Positions 30,360 to 40,514 are shown, numbered from the stretch's first letter. The stretch: 64,000 bases of DNA from Cladorhizidae sp. MBARI D1340-BT2 (GCA_028752905.1 JAQNBH010000004.1:30215751-30279750); one strand, 5' to 3'. Made by a program: numbers and translations. Notes: a model not told the origin generated them from the letters alone.

Positions 30360-32460
30360 CATTCTTTGGTCTGCTCTGTCGATACCCCTCATGAATGATT
30401 GATAATCAGGTAAACAGGGGGGGGGGGGGCAAGACACATACTGTCGAGAACATCAAGCTGATGATGTTTCACAGTTGGTTGTTGTCCTTGCCCCACAGCT
30501 GCATGCATATTAGTCATCATGTCAATTACACGCTTGTCTACCCAAACTAACGCCAGGAGTGAACCATTTGATCTGTAATCATATTTTCCTCTATTCTTCC
30601 TACTGGACTTTGTAAGTAACTCCTTAGAAAATTTTTATTAGGCCTAGATGTGCCACATGCACCAACCCCTCTAATAGTCAGCGTGTGAAACAAATTAGGA
30701 CTGGTATAAAAATTATCCATGTATACCTGAGAGTTCTTGTGCTCAAATCCCTCCAACAAATCTAACACTACCCGACTACACAAACTTGTACTATCTCCTG
30801 TTTCCACATTCTTCCCAGTATAAATTTGTAATCGATAAATATAACCATTCCTTGCATCCAAAAGCACAAATACTTTTATGCCCCATTTGGTAGGCTTATC
30901 CTTCATATATTGCTTGAAGCCAAGCCTCCCTTGATAAGGAATCATGGCTTCATCAATGCTAAGCTCCTGATGCAAACAATACTCGCTTTCAAAGCTTATA
31001 CAGCCTATCATAATTGGGATTACCAGATGTTACCTGTGAGCTAGCAATGGAGTTGACATGCATGTAGCACATCAACTGCCTAAACCTCCAAAGGGGCATT
31101 ACTCTACTCACCAAACTACATGACAAATCAGGATATTCACAAGACCAGTACATGTCCATATGGGGAAGTTATGGGGAAGTTTTGAAATGCCCTTAACAAT
31201 CAAAAGTTCTACAAAAGCCTTCATTTCTTCTTCACATGTATCATGCCAATTATGGGTGAGCCCCACCCTGGAAACATACATATTAGTCTCTCTCACATGG
31301 TGGTCCACACGTCAATAGTAAAAAAAGATAAAAAGCACCTAGTAACGAACTTGTTACACCGAGCAAAGCCGAGTTTGGGCCAGAAATTGTCTCTTTTTTT
31401 CCCAGCGACCTTCGACTGGTATTATCCGATAACTGGTGCTAGATGAGCGAGCCTTACTACTACACGCTTGGGACTGGGCCTGCCTATTATCAGTACCTTG
31501 TGGTGGTGGACTACTAGTACTACATGAACCTCTACTTCTCGAGTGGACTTCTCGGCAACCTCTCGCACCACGTCCTCTCTCACTAAACCCTCTAGCACCA
31601 CGTCCTCTCTCACTAAACCTCTAGCACCACGTCCTCTAGCACCACACCTCACATTCCCTGTAACACATAAATATATATACAAACAAATATTCAAATATCA
31701 ATTTTGATAACTTACTTATTCCAGAAGAGTCCCCTGTAGCAGATTGTAAGGACGGAGGGTCAGTAGATAGTAAGGATAGAGGGTCAGTAGATGGTAAGGA
31801 TGGAGGGTCAGTAGATGGTAAGGATGGAGGGTCAGTAGATGGTAATAAGGATGGAGGGTAAGTAGATGGTAAGGAAGGAGTGTTCAAATGGTCACTCTCT
31901 TCTTCAGAGGCTGAAAGGAAATATATAATACTACCTCTACAAAATTTCCTTGTACCAACCTACACTAAGTCCAGAGCTCAGATGGTAACAATGGATCACC
32001 TTCATCTCCAGGGACTGCCAAGAAAGAAAAGTTGATAACATAAACCTTAGACAAACTTTTTTTGTTGAAAATTCAAATTCAAATTTGATAAGTAATAAAA
32101 AAGCGCAACCTACATTTATGGCTATAACTAAGCTTCTTCAAATGCTACATTAGAAATATTTATATCCTAAAAAAACACAAGAATAGGCTACAGTTTGGTT
32201 AGCGAATTATCTCAGAAGATTGTGGAATACAATGGCAACCAAGCGCTAAGGTAGAAACAAACTTACCATCGAGAAATCCTTCCAACCGAGCATCTTGACT
32301 TAGAGCCAGGGGATCCAGGGCACAACCATGGTAGGCATATATCTCTGGCCTTCTTTCCCACCAGAATCCGAGCCAGAGCCACTAGTGTAGTCGTCAAAAA
32401 GAAGAAAAGTTACTTCGTACAAACAAAGCATCTTCGTCATCTTGAAAAACGAAGTTATGA
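30360..32460 (-). pseudogene. piggyBac transposase (DDE_Tnp_1_7), degraded
   Basis: The acidic N-terminus (DDYTSGSGSDSGG, near 32390) is followed by a low-complexity Arg/Gly/Val-rich exon (31450-31700), then HVRETNMYVSRVGLTHNWHD with EEEMKAFVELLIVKGISKLP (31108-31308). The catalytic domain follows: LSIDEAMIPYQGRLGFKQYM (first Asp), QVYMDNFYTSPNLFHTL (second Asp) and FMRGIDRADQRMGYYN near 30365-30400 (third Asp). Frameshifts separate these blocks and the Cys-rich C-terminus is unreadable, so it is inactive. A run of G/C at 30417-30430 also disrupts the frame. Confidence 0.88.
31730..31880. repeat. Short tandem repeat inside the piggyBac transposase gene
   Basis: About six copies of a 24-bp unit, ggagggtcagtagatggtaa plus ggat. 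On the minus strand it encodes a Pro/Ser/Thr-rich repeat (LPSTDPPS). It lies in the variable region between the N-terminal exon and the catalytic domain. Confidence 0.85.
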
Positions 32461-32638
32461 GCCAAAAGCGGGGCGCAGCCGGCACATATAGAAGCACGTG
32501 TAAATGACGTTTTAGAATGATTCAGCATTGTTTTGGGCATGTGCAGCACCAAGAATTTGGCGCTTCAAATATTTTTTTTATATTATTTTTTTCGCGAGTC
32601 CGATTGCCCTAGGCGCCATATGGCGCTTAATCGGTTAA

Positions 32639-33410
32639 AGACAAAGTTGGGTTAATGTTGCATGGTACTTATTGTACCCACTGTAGCTAGCCAGTTAGTT
32701 ATAGCTTCTTAGCTTCTTTTATGGCTACTTCTCCAATACCTAGTATCACTATCTATTAGTATGCTGTCCAGAGTGTTGCGTGTATCAGAGCATCGAACAA
32801 AACTTTCAGCTGTGTGATGTAGAGTAGAACCTGCGTATCCAAACTCTATGGGTGTTAGGGTAAGTGAAATTTCTAGTCATGTGAAGCAGTTGTTACATGT
32901 AGAATTAACATGGTTGTGTTCAGGAAAGGAATGCAGTGGCAGTTGCTTTAACTTGCATGTCTGCCTAAATGGAAGATACACAGAGAAGGAAGGTTGGGCA
33001 AGGTCCTGCTCATTTTTTTTTTAAAGAAGCAGATAAGACTTGTAGATGCAGTATACAACAGACACCTGTAGTGTGAATTACTGCTAATTACTTGAATATT
33101 AGCTGATAGCTGCAAAGTCTGGCAACTTAGTAAAGTACAATGTGTAGTAGTGGGCTTGAGGTAATGTGACCGATAAATTGAGAAGCCAGTTAAGTGAAGG
33201 CCATGGCTAGGGTCTACTGTACATGTAGTGGTGGCTTCTTAGCCTCAGGACAGCCTCAAGATTGTCAGTATTTCTTGGCTTAAGATAAACTTCATGCTAA
33301 ACTGAGTTTGTTGAGAGTAATTGCTGGGTATATAGCTGATGAGGCTCTCTTTGTAAGCAATTCATGATATCAAACAAACTAAGGAGATAGGGTTAATTTT
33401 GAACAACATC
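32639..33410. other. Intron of the Death-domain gene; no recognised feature
   Basis: Noncoding-looking sequence between the piggyBac right end and a LINE fragment. No repeats or motifs recognised. Confidence 0.4.
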
Positions 33411-33880
33411 AAGTCTGAGATCATTTGCCAGTTTTGAGCGGAACCACCTTGTGCTCTCTCCCAGTAAATATTAAGGTTGATCCCTCTGATACCTGTCTCC
33501 TGGGTAACTTGGATTCCTTCTTAGCTGTTCTCAGCAACAAAATCAGTGCCTTAGAAGTCATGGGGAACAGGCTCAGATTTGTTTCTGTTCAGGATGCTTT
33601 AATCTTGCTGCATAATTCATTTCCTAAGATGCTACACCCTCAGCTTCTTTTTTTCCCTCTCTCCTGACCTGATAAATTATGACAAGAGTCTCAAGTCAAT
33701 TTTGAGTAGTATTACTAACATTGATGTCCTTCAGAATCTTTGTTCTTGGTTGCAAGCCCTCTCCCTGTTGGGATTAGGGGTCTTAGAATCAGAAGGGTGG
33801 CGCAGCTTGCTCCCTCTGCCTTCTTGGCCTCAGCTAACTAGGGAAAGATGCACCCATGGATGAGATGCATGTTGGACCGA
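33411..33880 (+). pseudogene. LINE-type reverse transcriptase C-terminal fragment
   Basis: Translation in shifting frames gives LPVNIKVDPSDTCLLGNLDS, then VQDALILLHNSFPKMLHPQL, then LVASPLPVGIRGLRIRRVAQ and LAPSAFLASAN. DAL.LL.NSF..PK..Y.L and GLG.R....LAP.AFLAS are typical of the region after the RT core in non-LTR elements. Only about 150 codons remain, with several stops and shifts. Confidence 0.7.
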
Positions 33881-34346
33881 GGTTATGGTAGCATCTTGAA
33901 TTAGGGACAAAAGTGCTTCAAGCAAGGCTTATATAGGGGGTTTTTCTAAGAATTCTGGAAACTACCTTAAGGCTCGTCTGGCCCAAGCTATTTGTGCAAT
34001 GGCAATAACTTGATAGCAATTTAAAGTGCCCAAATGAGGTATCTAGGCAAGTACATGTAGAACTAAGGCTGTAAAGTTCCTCTGTATATGAATGGTAAAC
34101 CATATATCACTTCTAATACTTGCCCAGTGAGTTATGCTAATTCAAGAGCCACAATCTATCTCACATCGTTTGTATGCATGTTATAGCTATGCTTCTCTTA
34201 AAACTGGAAGTGCCTGTTAATAGTGACCTACATACATGCTCCATGCGGAGTGGAGCATGGGATAACATAAAAAATATATAATCACACCCATTTCTCAGTG
34301 GGAAATATGTTTTATCTTTCATGATATATTTGATGTATGTATACAG
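33881..34346. other. No recognised feature
   Basis: AT-rich intronic sequence leading to the acceptor at 34346. No motifs recognised. Confidence 0.35.
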
Positions 34347-34409
34347 ACCGGGATGTTTACAGTCTACCTGGTGCACTTGACAAGATGTATCCTCCACAAG
34401 AGACAAAAG
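34347..34409 (+). CDS. Probable next exon of the Death-domain gene
   Basis: Preceded by tgtatgtatacag and followed by gtactc, this 63-base open segment fits the phase left by the 28986-29243 exon: the codon split across the junction becomes GAC and the join reads DLDRDVYSLPGALDKMYPPQ. The intron of about 5.1 kb contains a piggyBac element and a LINE fragment. The short, low-complexity product gives no domain, so linkage is an inference from phase and splice sites. Confidence 0.5.
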
Positions 34410-34984
34410 GTACTCCACAATGCACACCTGCCAACCTCTCAATTTTATTTGCTGAATGTGTTTTTTATGATCAGCTACTGTAGTTAGTCAATACCATCAT
34501 CACTACAAGCACTCCTTGCCTGACTAAGCAAATGAAAAATTCATGGTGCATACCTTACAGAGTGCGTAGGTTTCTGCCTTGCTGCTAGGTACTAAGAGCA
34601 CTCAGACTGGTGCCTGCTATCTACGTGGCAGCGCTTTTGAATCTTGGACTGCCAGAGGACTGCTCTCTCTGGTTGAAGCTACATTGAAACTGGAAAATGC
34701 TATTTTAATGCACAACTTGGTGCGTGCTATATATAGAGAGTGTGACTCTATTTAAAAAGTCATGAATTTCCAGTTTTGCGGGATGGCAGGAAACCTATGG
34801 TTTTGATGAATATTCCCAGTATAAACAGGATGGTTGAGAGATACATGCATGCAATAGTCAGGCAATTCCTGGGCTGTGTCTGTTCAGTAGTTATGTTTGT
34901 GCAGGTGTAAATGCTATGAGCTATGTACATACATACATCATCTATGTTAGTGTTGCAGAGTTAACCAGGTAAATGATCAAGGCA
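34410..34984. other. No recognised feature up to the LTR element
   Basis: Noncoding-looking sequence between the small exon and the target duplication of the following LTR retrotransposon. Downstream exons of the Death-domain gene could lie here or beyond 40345. Confidence 0.35.
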
Positions 34985-34989
34985 ATGTT

Positions 34990-35216
34990 TAAAGAATAAG
35001 GGGCTCTCCCTATTTGCACAAGATCAAACTCAACGTCGAATAGTATTCAAGTATAACAATGCACACGCAGACTGGCATTATTCAGTCTGCGCATGCGCAT
35101 TCGTACAATACACTAATGACATGACATGATATAAATTGGCGTGTGCATGCATAGTCATTATCCTAATTGACTGTAATTAGGCATGAATAGAGTTCCTAAA
35201 TGTCCAGTATTCTCTA
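34990..35216 (-). repeat. 3' LTR of the recent gypsy element
   Basis: 227 bp running, on the element strand, from TAGAGAATAC to ATTCTTTA, so the termini are TA...TA with imperfect inverted ends TA(G/A)AGAAT rather than TG...CA. It is identical to the copy at 40113-40339. Directly upstream on the element strand is the polypurine tract TTGGGGGGAGG (35217-35227). A palindromic tgcgcatgcgca lies inside. Confidence 0.95.
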
Positions 35217-35229
35217 CCTCCCCCCAAGT

Positions 35230-36576
35230 CTATGACTCCGTCGAAGACTGAGAAGAGGACGTTTCGTAACTCGGAGTGGACGATGCAGAGGACAAGGTCG
35301 GGGCAGTACGGAAGCCTAGCCTGTTTGGCCTGCGTCTGGTGCGGGTGGATCTTCTGATCCGAGGTGGGGTGGGGATGTTGGCAGCATCCAAACCGCTCGA
35401 GGGTGTCGGGCTGCATGTCGCTGTAGCTGTCGGGTCTGGTATTGCTGGGGGAAGTGGTGGCAGCGGGTGAGCCATGACGTGGGTGGATGTGAGAGATCCC
35501 GATGGCACTGCCGTGACTGGTGTCTGGGTCTGCATGTCCTCCCGTGCTGTGTGTCTGGGCTGTGGCTGCCTGGTCGGGACATAGCTTCTGAGGAAGCGGC
35601 GGTTGCGTAGGGTCAGCCTGCCCGAGCCGTCTACTCTGATGGAGTACTGGTAGAACTTTAGGACCTCCACCACGACACCCGTCCTGTCCCATTTGTTGGG
35701 GCGAGGCCCTGTCTGATTTTGAATGTGTACCCTGGTGCCAACCGTCAGTGGAGGGAGAAGCTTGGTGTGCTCTCTCCAGCGCTTGTCAGCCATGGCGTGC
35801 TTGGAGCGGAGTGCCCTCTCCCGGATGTCCAAATTCTGCTTCCACATGGTGTGGAGATCAAATCTGTCCGGTAGGTTTGGGATCAGGTCTTTCACTGGTC
35901 TACCGTACACACACATGGCAGGCGACATCCGTGTGACTGGGTCAGGGGTGTTTCGGTATTGTAGAACAGCCCTCTGAAAGGCGTCCGAATCCAGGTTGCC
36001 GCTTGCTGTGACGTTGCCTGTAATCAGGCGCTTCATCGTCTTGACTCCTACCTCGGCCCGGCAGTTACTGTGGGGGAAGGCCACCGAGCTGAGGCGGTGG
36101 TGAACTCCCCAGTCTCGCAAGAACTGTGTCGTTGTGGAGGATGTGAACTCTGGTCCGCCGTCCGTCGCCAGCTCGTCGGGGATGCCGAATGTGGAGAAGA
36201 TGCGCCTCAATTCCTTGACCACTCCCTTGGCGCCGTCTTCTGCGTGGTGCACAATCGGCCAGTTTGAGTATCGGTCTACCATGACAAGGTATTGCCTGCC
36301 CTGGTGGTGGAAGCAATCCGCGCACAGGCATTGGAATGGGTAGTCAGCCATGGTCGGTGGGACTGGAGGCATGGCAGCCTGTGAAGGAGCCATCCTGTTG
36401 CAGTGTTCGCAGGCAGCTCTGGTGGCGTGGATGTCTGCCGTGATACCAGGCCAAAATATGGAGGATTCAGCCCTGGCTGTCATTTGTGAGGTGCCCTGGT
36501 GGGCTGCGTGTAAGGAGGATAGGCATGTCCTCCTCAATGCCTGAGGGACGATGATCCGGTCCTTATACACTGCCAC
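35230..36576 (-). CDS. Integrase part of Gag-Pol, in frame after a single TGA
   Basis: This open frame is in the same frame as the 1119-aa polyprotein; translation past the TGA gives SLKPCLKAYHTHRRHLSTTD and then VYKDRIIVPQALRRTCLSSL. The HHCC head is LHAAHQGTSQM ... CEHCNRM. The core carries Asp (LCADCFHHQG), Asp (ELATDGGPEF) and Glu (NCRAEVGVKTMKRL), so the DDE triad is complete. A C-terminal module (VHIQNQTGPRPNKWDRTG) and a Ser/Pro/Thr-rich tail follow. Either the TGA is a fresh CGA-to-TGA change or the element uses readthrough; there is no independent start needed. Confidence 0.9.
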   Translation of the reverse strand: MAVYKDRIIVPQALRRTCLSSLHAAHQGTSQMTARAESSIFWPGITADIHATRAACEHCNRMAPSQAAMPPVPPTMADYPFQCLCADCFHHQGRQYLVMVDRYSNWPIVHHAEDGAKGVVKELRRIFSTFGIPDELATDGGPEFTSSTTTQFLRDWGVHHRLSSVAFPHSNCRAEVGVKTMKRLITGNVTASGNLDSDAFQRAVLQYRNTPDPVTRMSPAMCVYGRPVKDLIPNLPDRFDLHTMWKQNLDIRERALRSKHAMADKRWREHTKLLPPLTVGTRVHIQNQTGPRPNKWDRTGVVVEVLKFYQYSIRVDGSGRLTLRNRRFLRSYVPTRQPQPRHTAREDMQTQTPVTAVPSGSLTSTHVMAHPLPPLPPAIPDPTATATCSPTPSSGLDAANIPTPPRIRRSTRTRRRPNRLGFRTAPTLSSASSTPSYETSSSQSSTES

Positions 36577-36639
36577 CCCGTCCGTGGTGGACAGGTGACG
36601 CCGGTGAGTGTGGTATGCCTTGAGGCACGGTTTGAGGGA

Positions 36640-36642
36640 TCA
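36640..36642 (-). other. In-frame TGA between RNase H and integrase
   Basis: On the element strand the context is GATCAGCGGTGATCCCTCAA. The frame is open on both sides for over 400 codons. A CGA-to-TGA transition (CpG decay) is the simplest explanation, given identical LTRs and no other lesion. Stop readthrough is the alternative. Confidence 0.8.
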
Positions 36643-39600
36643 CCGCTGATCCGGGAATCCCTCATCAATGGCCTCCAGGAGGATCTGCATGTCTGCGTCG
36701 GCAGCTGTGGCCGTCTGTATTTGCTCCCAGGTGGTTGGCTGGGTGGATGACAGTGCGTGGATCAGGGAGTCCTGGATGACCTGCTCCATCATGTCTGCCT
36801 CCTCGTCGCAGTCGTCTGTGGAGACGCCGGACATGAGCATGGATGGGATGGACGGCCGGATCTGAGTCTGGTGGCTGGTGATGGCGTGGACGTCATCCGG
36901 TAGCACCATTTTGGCTGGGGTAGAGGTACCAGTGGGGTATCGGGACAGGGCATCCGGTGTCTTGTTACGGACACCGGGGATGTGGAGCATCCTGAACCGA
37001 TACCGGAGTGTCCTCTCCTTGAGATTTCGCAGTCGGGTGTTCCCGATCTGGTCGATGGCGCGATCGCCGAATACCTTTAGCAAGGGTTTGTGATCGACTG
37101 CGATCGTGAGGTCCTTGCATCCGAGGACAAAGTGGCGAGCCTTGTCGAGGGCGTCAGCCACTGCCAGTGCTTCCCCCTCGATGGGGGCGTAGCGAGATTC
37201 TGCAGAGTGTGTAAATCGAGACCCCACGAGTGTGACCCTCCAGCCTGTTTTGCAACAGAAGATGTCCCTGGACGGGCAGCCACAGTGTTTTTGAAACAGC
37301 CAGTAGCCCACACCGACCCTAGACCAATCCGTGGCGAGGCAGGTGGGCTTCGACTTGTCAAAGATCTCGACCCCGTGCTTGATCTCCTGGGCGATCCTCA
37401 GCCTGGACTCTTGGAATGCGGCGTCGTGGGACGCAGTCCACTCGAATTTCCGGGTTGGCTTCAGTAGCTCCCGGAATGGGGCCATGGCTTCAGTCATGCT
37501 GAAAGTGTAGGCGACCTGGTTGACCAGGCCGAACCAGGATCTGACGTCTGTCAAGTTCCTGGGGGTGGGGAAGTCAGAGATGGCCCTCACGTATTTCTCG
37601 CACGGTCTCACGGTGGTGGGGGTGATGATGAAACCCGCGAACTCCACCTCGTCTCTGGCAAATCTGAATTTGGTAGGATTGAGCGTGATGCCGTTGTTGC
37701 CACAGATGTCGAGCCACTCGACAGCCTGACTGTAGGCGTCCTCCACGGACTGCGACCACAGCAGGGTGTCGTCGATGCATTTCGTCTTGTGTTGTATATG
37801 GGCCACGATGTCATCGTATCGACTGGTGTACCCGTCTCCTGACGCGATGTATCCCTGGGGGGCGGAGCAGTATCGATATCTCCCCCATGGAGTGATGAAT
37901 GTGGTGTAGTGGCGGTCAGCTGGGTCGAGAGCGACAGAGTGGTATCCATTCCACGCATCAAAGATCGTTTTCTTGGTGTGGTGCGGGACCGATCTCGCCT
38001 GGTGGAAGGGAGACTGCGTGTGATGAGTCTCCCTGGTGGCGTGCCAGTTGAGGGCCTGAAAATCGATGGTCCGTCGGAGTGAGCCGTTCTTCTTGGGGCA
38101 CACTATCATGCGATGGCACCACGTGACTGCGGTTCCGACTGGCACCTGCTCCAGCACGCCCAGCCTGACATCTCTGTCCAGTCCCGCCTTGACCTCCTCT
38201 TGCCAGTGCAAGGGCACCGGGATGGGCTTGTGGTGTACGGCAGGGATAGCGTCGGGGGCGATCATCAGCCGGAGAGGTTTTCCGGTCATGAGTGGGAGCG
38301 GCTGGTGCTCGCATGTGTTAAACGTGCTAGTGCCGTAGACGTGGAGGAGGTGCTCCTCCAGCTTTTCTCTGTTCTCCTCGGTGATGGGGAACGGTGGGGG
38401 TGTGGGCCTTGATGGCGGCTTCTCACGTTTCGGGCAGCTGCACTTCTTCGTGCGCGCGATGCCCTGGTCAGGGGTGGCCCTGGGTGTGCCTCCTGTGTTG
38501 CTGATGGCGGCTGCCGAGTCAGGGAAGGAAGGCTCGACGATCCCCAAGTCAGCACAAGCTTCTCGACTGATGTACAGCTTGTGGGCGTCGACGTTGGCGG
38601 TAACATAGACCATCTGCGTCGTGGTCCTTGTCGTCCGTGGCTTGGTGAGCCGCACGATGATGGCTCCCTGGACGTTGATCTGGCCCCCGTTGGCTGTCCG
38701 CATCTTCTGGTTGACCGGGATCAGGTCAGTAACGGGTAGGCGTAGCTCGGCCAGGATTGCGGTGCCCGCGAGGCAGCTTTGGCATCCTGTGTCGGCCAAG
38801 GCTTGGGTGGAGATCTGGCGAGGGCCCCCGTTCAGTTGATAACCCGCTGAGGCATAGTCGACTGGGTTGATCTCCGCCTGCAACCGTACGAACGGCTGAG
38901 GCTGTGACGGGCGACGAACCAGCGCTCTGGTGGACCGATCGTACACGTGGTGGCTCATGGTCGAGGTGTCGTGGTCGCCAAGTGCTGTGAGCGTGCAGGC
39001 CTCGTTGAACACCGCGTTCTCCTGCTGAGTGTCATCCTGTATCGCCTCACTCCTGCACACCTTTGCCAGGTGGTTCTCTCTGCCACAGTGCTTGCATTCC
39101 TTTCCGAACGCGGGGCACCTGGTCCTCCGAATTCTGGCTGGGGCACTTCGGCCGTGCCCAGTGCCCCCACAATACGAGCATTTGTCGTCCTTGGAGGTGT
39201 GGTCTCTCTGTGCAGGCTCATTCCTGTATGAGTGATCTCGCTGCTGTGTGGGCTTCTTGAGTCTGCGATAACTGCTGTTAACTGCCTCGACTGCCTGGGT
39301 GGTAGATAGCTTTGGTGCTGACCTCCGCCCCTCTTCTCTGGCCTCCACGAACGTGAGGGTCTGTTCCACGTCCCTGTCCTGATTTTCGTCGCTCAGGAGC
39401 GCCTGCTTGATGGTCGGGTCCGCCAGTCCGATGCACAGGAGGTCGGATACATTGTGTTCGGAGTAGTCTATGGTCACTTCGAGGCCACATACGCACGTCT
39501 GGCTCACATTGTATTTACATATGCTTGCCTGGCCTCTCAGTCTGGCTCCAAACGCCCGTACAGACTCCTCATGTTCCTGACACATGCCGTGAAGTGTCAC

Positions 39601-39999
39601 CCTGGCGACTTTCACGTTCTCGCCTCTGACCGCTAGTTTCTTGATGGCGGCCAGCACAATCTCTACTGTCTCCTCAGAGAGGTCCACCCTCGCGTTGCGG
39701 GTGAGGTCGTGTCGGAGTCGTTCATCGCAACACTCCAGTAGCTGAAGCACTTGCTCCTCGGCTGCAATTTTGGTGGCCTTGATGTAGTGCCCCCATCTGG
39801 ACAAGAAGTAGGTCCAGGCCTCTGTCGTGCCTTCTGACGAAATGGTGGGCCTTCTGACTTTCTCAGCCTTCTCTCCAGTCGCTCTCCTGCTATCGTGGGT
39901 CTTGGAGTGTGCCATGATGAATGCTCCCGTTGTTGCATCACCGTAGCCCTCAGGCACCATATAGGTGCAGCCTTCGTGAGGACATTCGATCCCAGCCAT
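36640..39999 (-). CDS. Gag-protease-RT-RNase H polyprotein, 1119 aa
   Basis: The ATG at 39999 opens 1119 codons to TGA at 36640-36642. The N-terminus carries a C2H2-like motif (CPHEGCTYMV ... HSKTH), as in many animal gypsy Gags. Two knuckles follow near residues 275-320 (CSYCGGTGHG; CKHCGRENHLAKVC). Protease: ALADTGCQSCLAG near 400. RT: TIDFQALNWHATRETHHTQS, FITPWGRYRYCSAPQGY and catalytic KCIDDTLLW near 740. RNase H: CLATDWSRVGVGYW near 890, YAPIEGEALAVADAL and VDHKPLL. All catalytic residues are present. The protein would make virus-like particles and cDNA. Only the TGA separates it from the in-frame integrase. Confidence 0.95.
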   Translation of the reverse strand: MAGIECPHEGCTYMVPEGYGDATTGAFIMAHSKTHDSRRATGEKAEKVRRPTISSEGTTEAWTYFLSRWGHYIKATKIAAEEQVLQLLECCDERLRHDLTRNARVDLSEETVEIVLAAIKKLAVRGENVKVARVTLHGMCQEHEESVRAFGARLRGQASICKYNVSQTCVCGLEVTIDYSEHNVSDLLCIGLADPTIKQALLSDENQDRDVEQTLTFVEAREEGRRSAPKLSTTQAVEAVNSSYRRLKKPTQQRDHSYRNEPAQRDHTSKDDKCSYCGGTGHGRSAPARIRRTRCPAFGKECKHCGRENHLAKVCRSEAIQDDTQQENAVFNEACTLTALGDHDTSTMSHHVYDRSTRALVRRPSQPQPFVRLQAEINPVDYASAGYQLNGGPRQISTQALADTGCQSCLAGTAILAELRLPVTDLIPVNQKMRTANGGQINVQGAIIVRLTKPRTTRTTTQMVYVTANVDAHKLYISREACADLGIVEPSFPDSAAAISNTGGTPRATPDQGIARTKKCSCPKREKPPSRPTPPPFPITEENREKLEEHLLHVYGTSTFNTCEHQPLPLMTGKPLRLMIAPDAIPAVHHKPIPVPLHWQEEVKAGLDRDVRLGVLEQVPVGTAVTWCHRMIVCPKKNGSLRRTIDFQALNWHATRETHHTQSPFHQARSVPHHTKKTIFDAWNGYHSVALDPADRHYTTFITPWGRYRYCSAPQGYIASGDGYTSRYDDIVAHIQHKTKCIDDTLLWSQSVEDAYSQAVEWLDICGNNGITLNPTKFRFARDEVEFAGFIITPTTVRPCEKYVRAISDFPTPRNLTDVRSWFGLVNQVAYTFSMTEAMAPFRELLKPTRKFEWTASHDAAFQESRLRIAQEIKHGVEIFDKSKPTCLATDWSRVGVGYWLFQKHCGCPSRDIFCCKTGWRVTLVGSRFTHSAESRYAPIEGEALAVADALDKARHFVLGCKDLTIAVDHKPLLKVFGDRAIDQIGNTRLRNLKERTLRYRFRMLHIPGVRNKTPDALSRYPTGTSTPAKMVLPDDVHAITSHQTQIRPSIPSMLMSGVSTDDCDEEADMMEQVIQDSLIHALSSTQPTTWEQIQTATAADADMQILLEAIDEGFPDQR

Positions 40000-40112
40000 G
40001 AGAAAGTGGGCTCTAAATGGAGCATTGCTGTTTGCAGCTGCTTCGACTCTTGTTCGACCCTGTCAAGTCTTCCTGGTCTTCCTGAGTGACTGCCAGCCAG
40101 GCTGCGTGTGCA

Positions 40113-40339
40113 TAAAGAATAAGGGGCTCTCCCTATTTGCACAAGATCAAACTCAACGTCGAATAGTATTCAAGTATAACAATGCACACGCAGACTGGCA
40201 TTATTCAGTCTGCGCATGCGCATTCGTACAATACACTAATGACATGACATGATATAAATTGGCGTGTGCATGCATAGTCATTATCCTAATTGACTGTAAT
40301 TAGGCATGAATAGAGTTCCTAAATGTCCAGTATTCTCTA
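40113..40339 (-). repeat. 5' LTR of the recent gypsy element
   Basis: Identical to 34990-35216. The internal region starts at 40112 with TGCACACGCAGCCTGG on the element strand. A primer-binding site starting with TGG is not obvious right at the junction, although TGGCTGGCAGTC lies a few bases in. About 113 bases separate the LTR from the Gag ATG at 39999. Confidence 0.95.
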
Positions 40340-40345
40340 ATGTTA

Positions 40346-40514
40346 ATGTTATGCAGTTAGCAGTGCTAACATATATCAATCATCTTCAGTATGTCAGTAA
40401 GTGTGTGTGTGTGTGTGTGTGTGTGTGTTTAAGTGAGGTAGTGAGTGAGTGACTGAGTTATCCAGAACGGAGGACATAACCATTTTGAAGGGGAGGAATA
40501 TACCATTTCCCTCC
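40346..40514. repeat. GT microsatellite region
   Basis: A (GT)n tract of about 14 units at 40400-40429 is followed by gtgag repeats. Sequence between the LTR element and the hairpin element. Confidence 0.9.

Larger units (their letters stand above)
29326..32638. mobile_element. piggyBac-type transposon with degraded transposase
   Basis: Bounded by TTAACCGATTAAGCGCC at the left and GGCGCTTAATCGGTTAA at the right: 17-bp inverted ends with TTAA at both edges. The right end carries the subterminal palindrome ggcgccatatggcgc. It contains a minus-strand transposase with all three catalytic Asp regions recognisable. It lies in the intron of the Death-domain gene. Confidence 0.92.
34985..40344 (-). 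mobile_element. Complete Ty3/gypsy LTR retrotransposon, recently inserted
   Basis: The target duplication ATGTT (34985-34989 and 40340-40344) flanks two 227-bp LTRs that are identical over their whole length by eye. Between them on the minus strand lie a single Gag-Pol frame with Gag, protease, RT, RNase H and, after one in-frame TGA, integrase. This is the ordinary Ty3/gypsy order (integrase last). Coding sequence is much richer in GC than its surroundings. Perfect LTR identity implies insertion too recent for mutations to accumulate. Confidence 0.96.
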
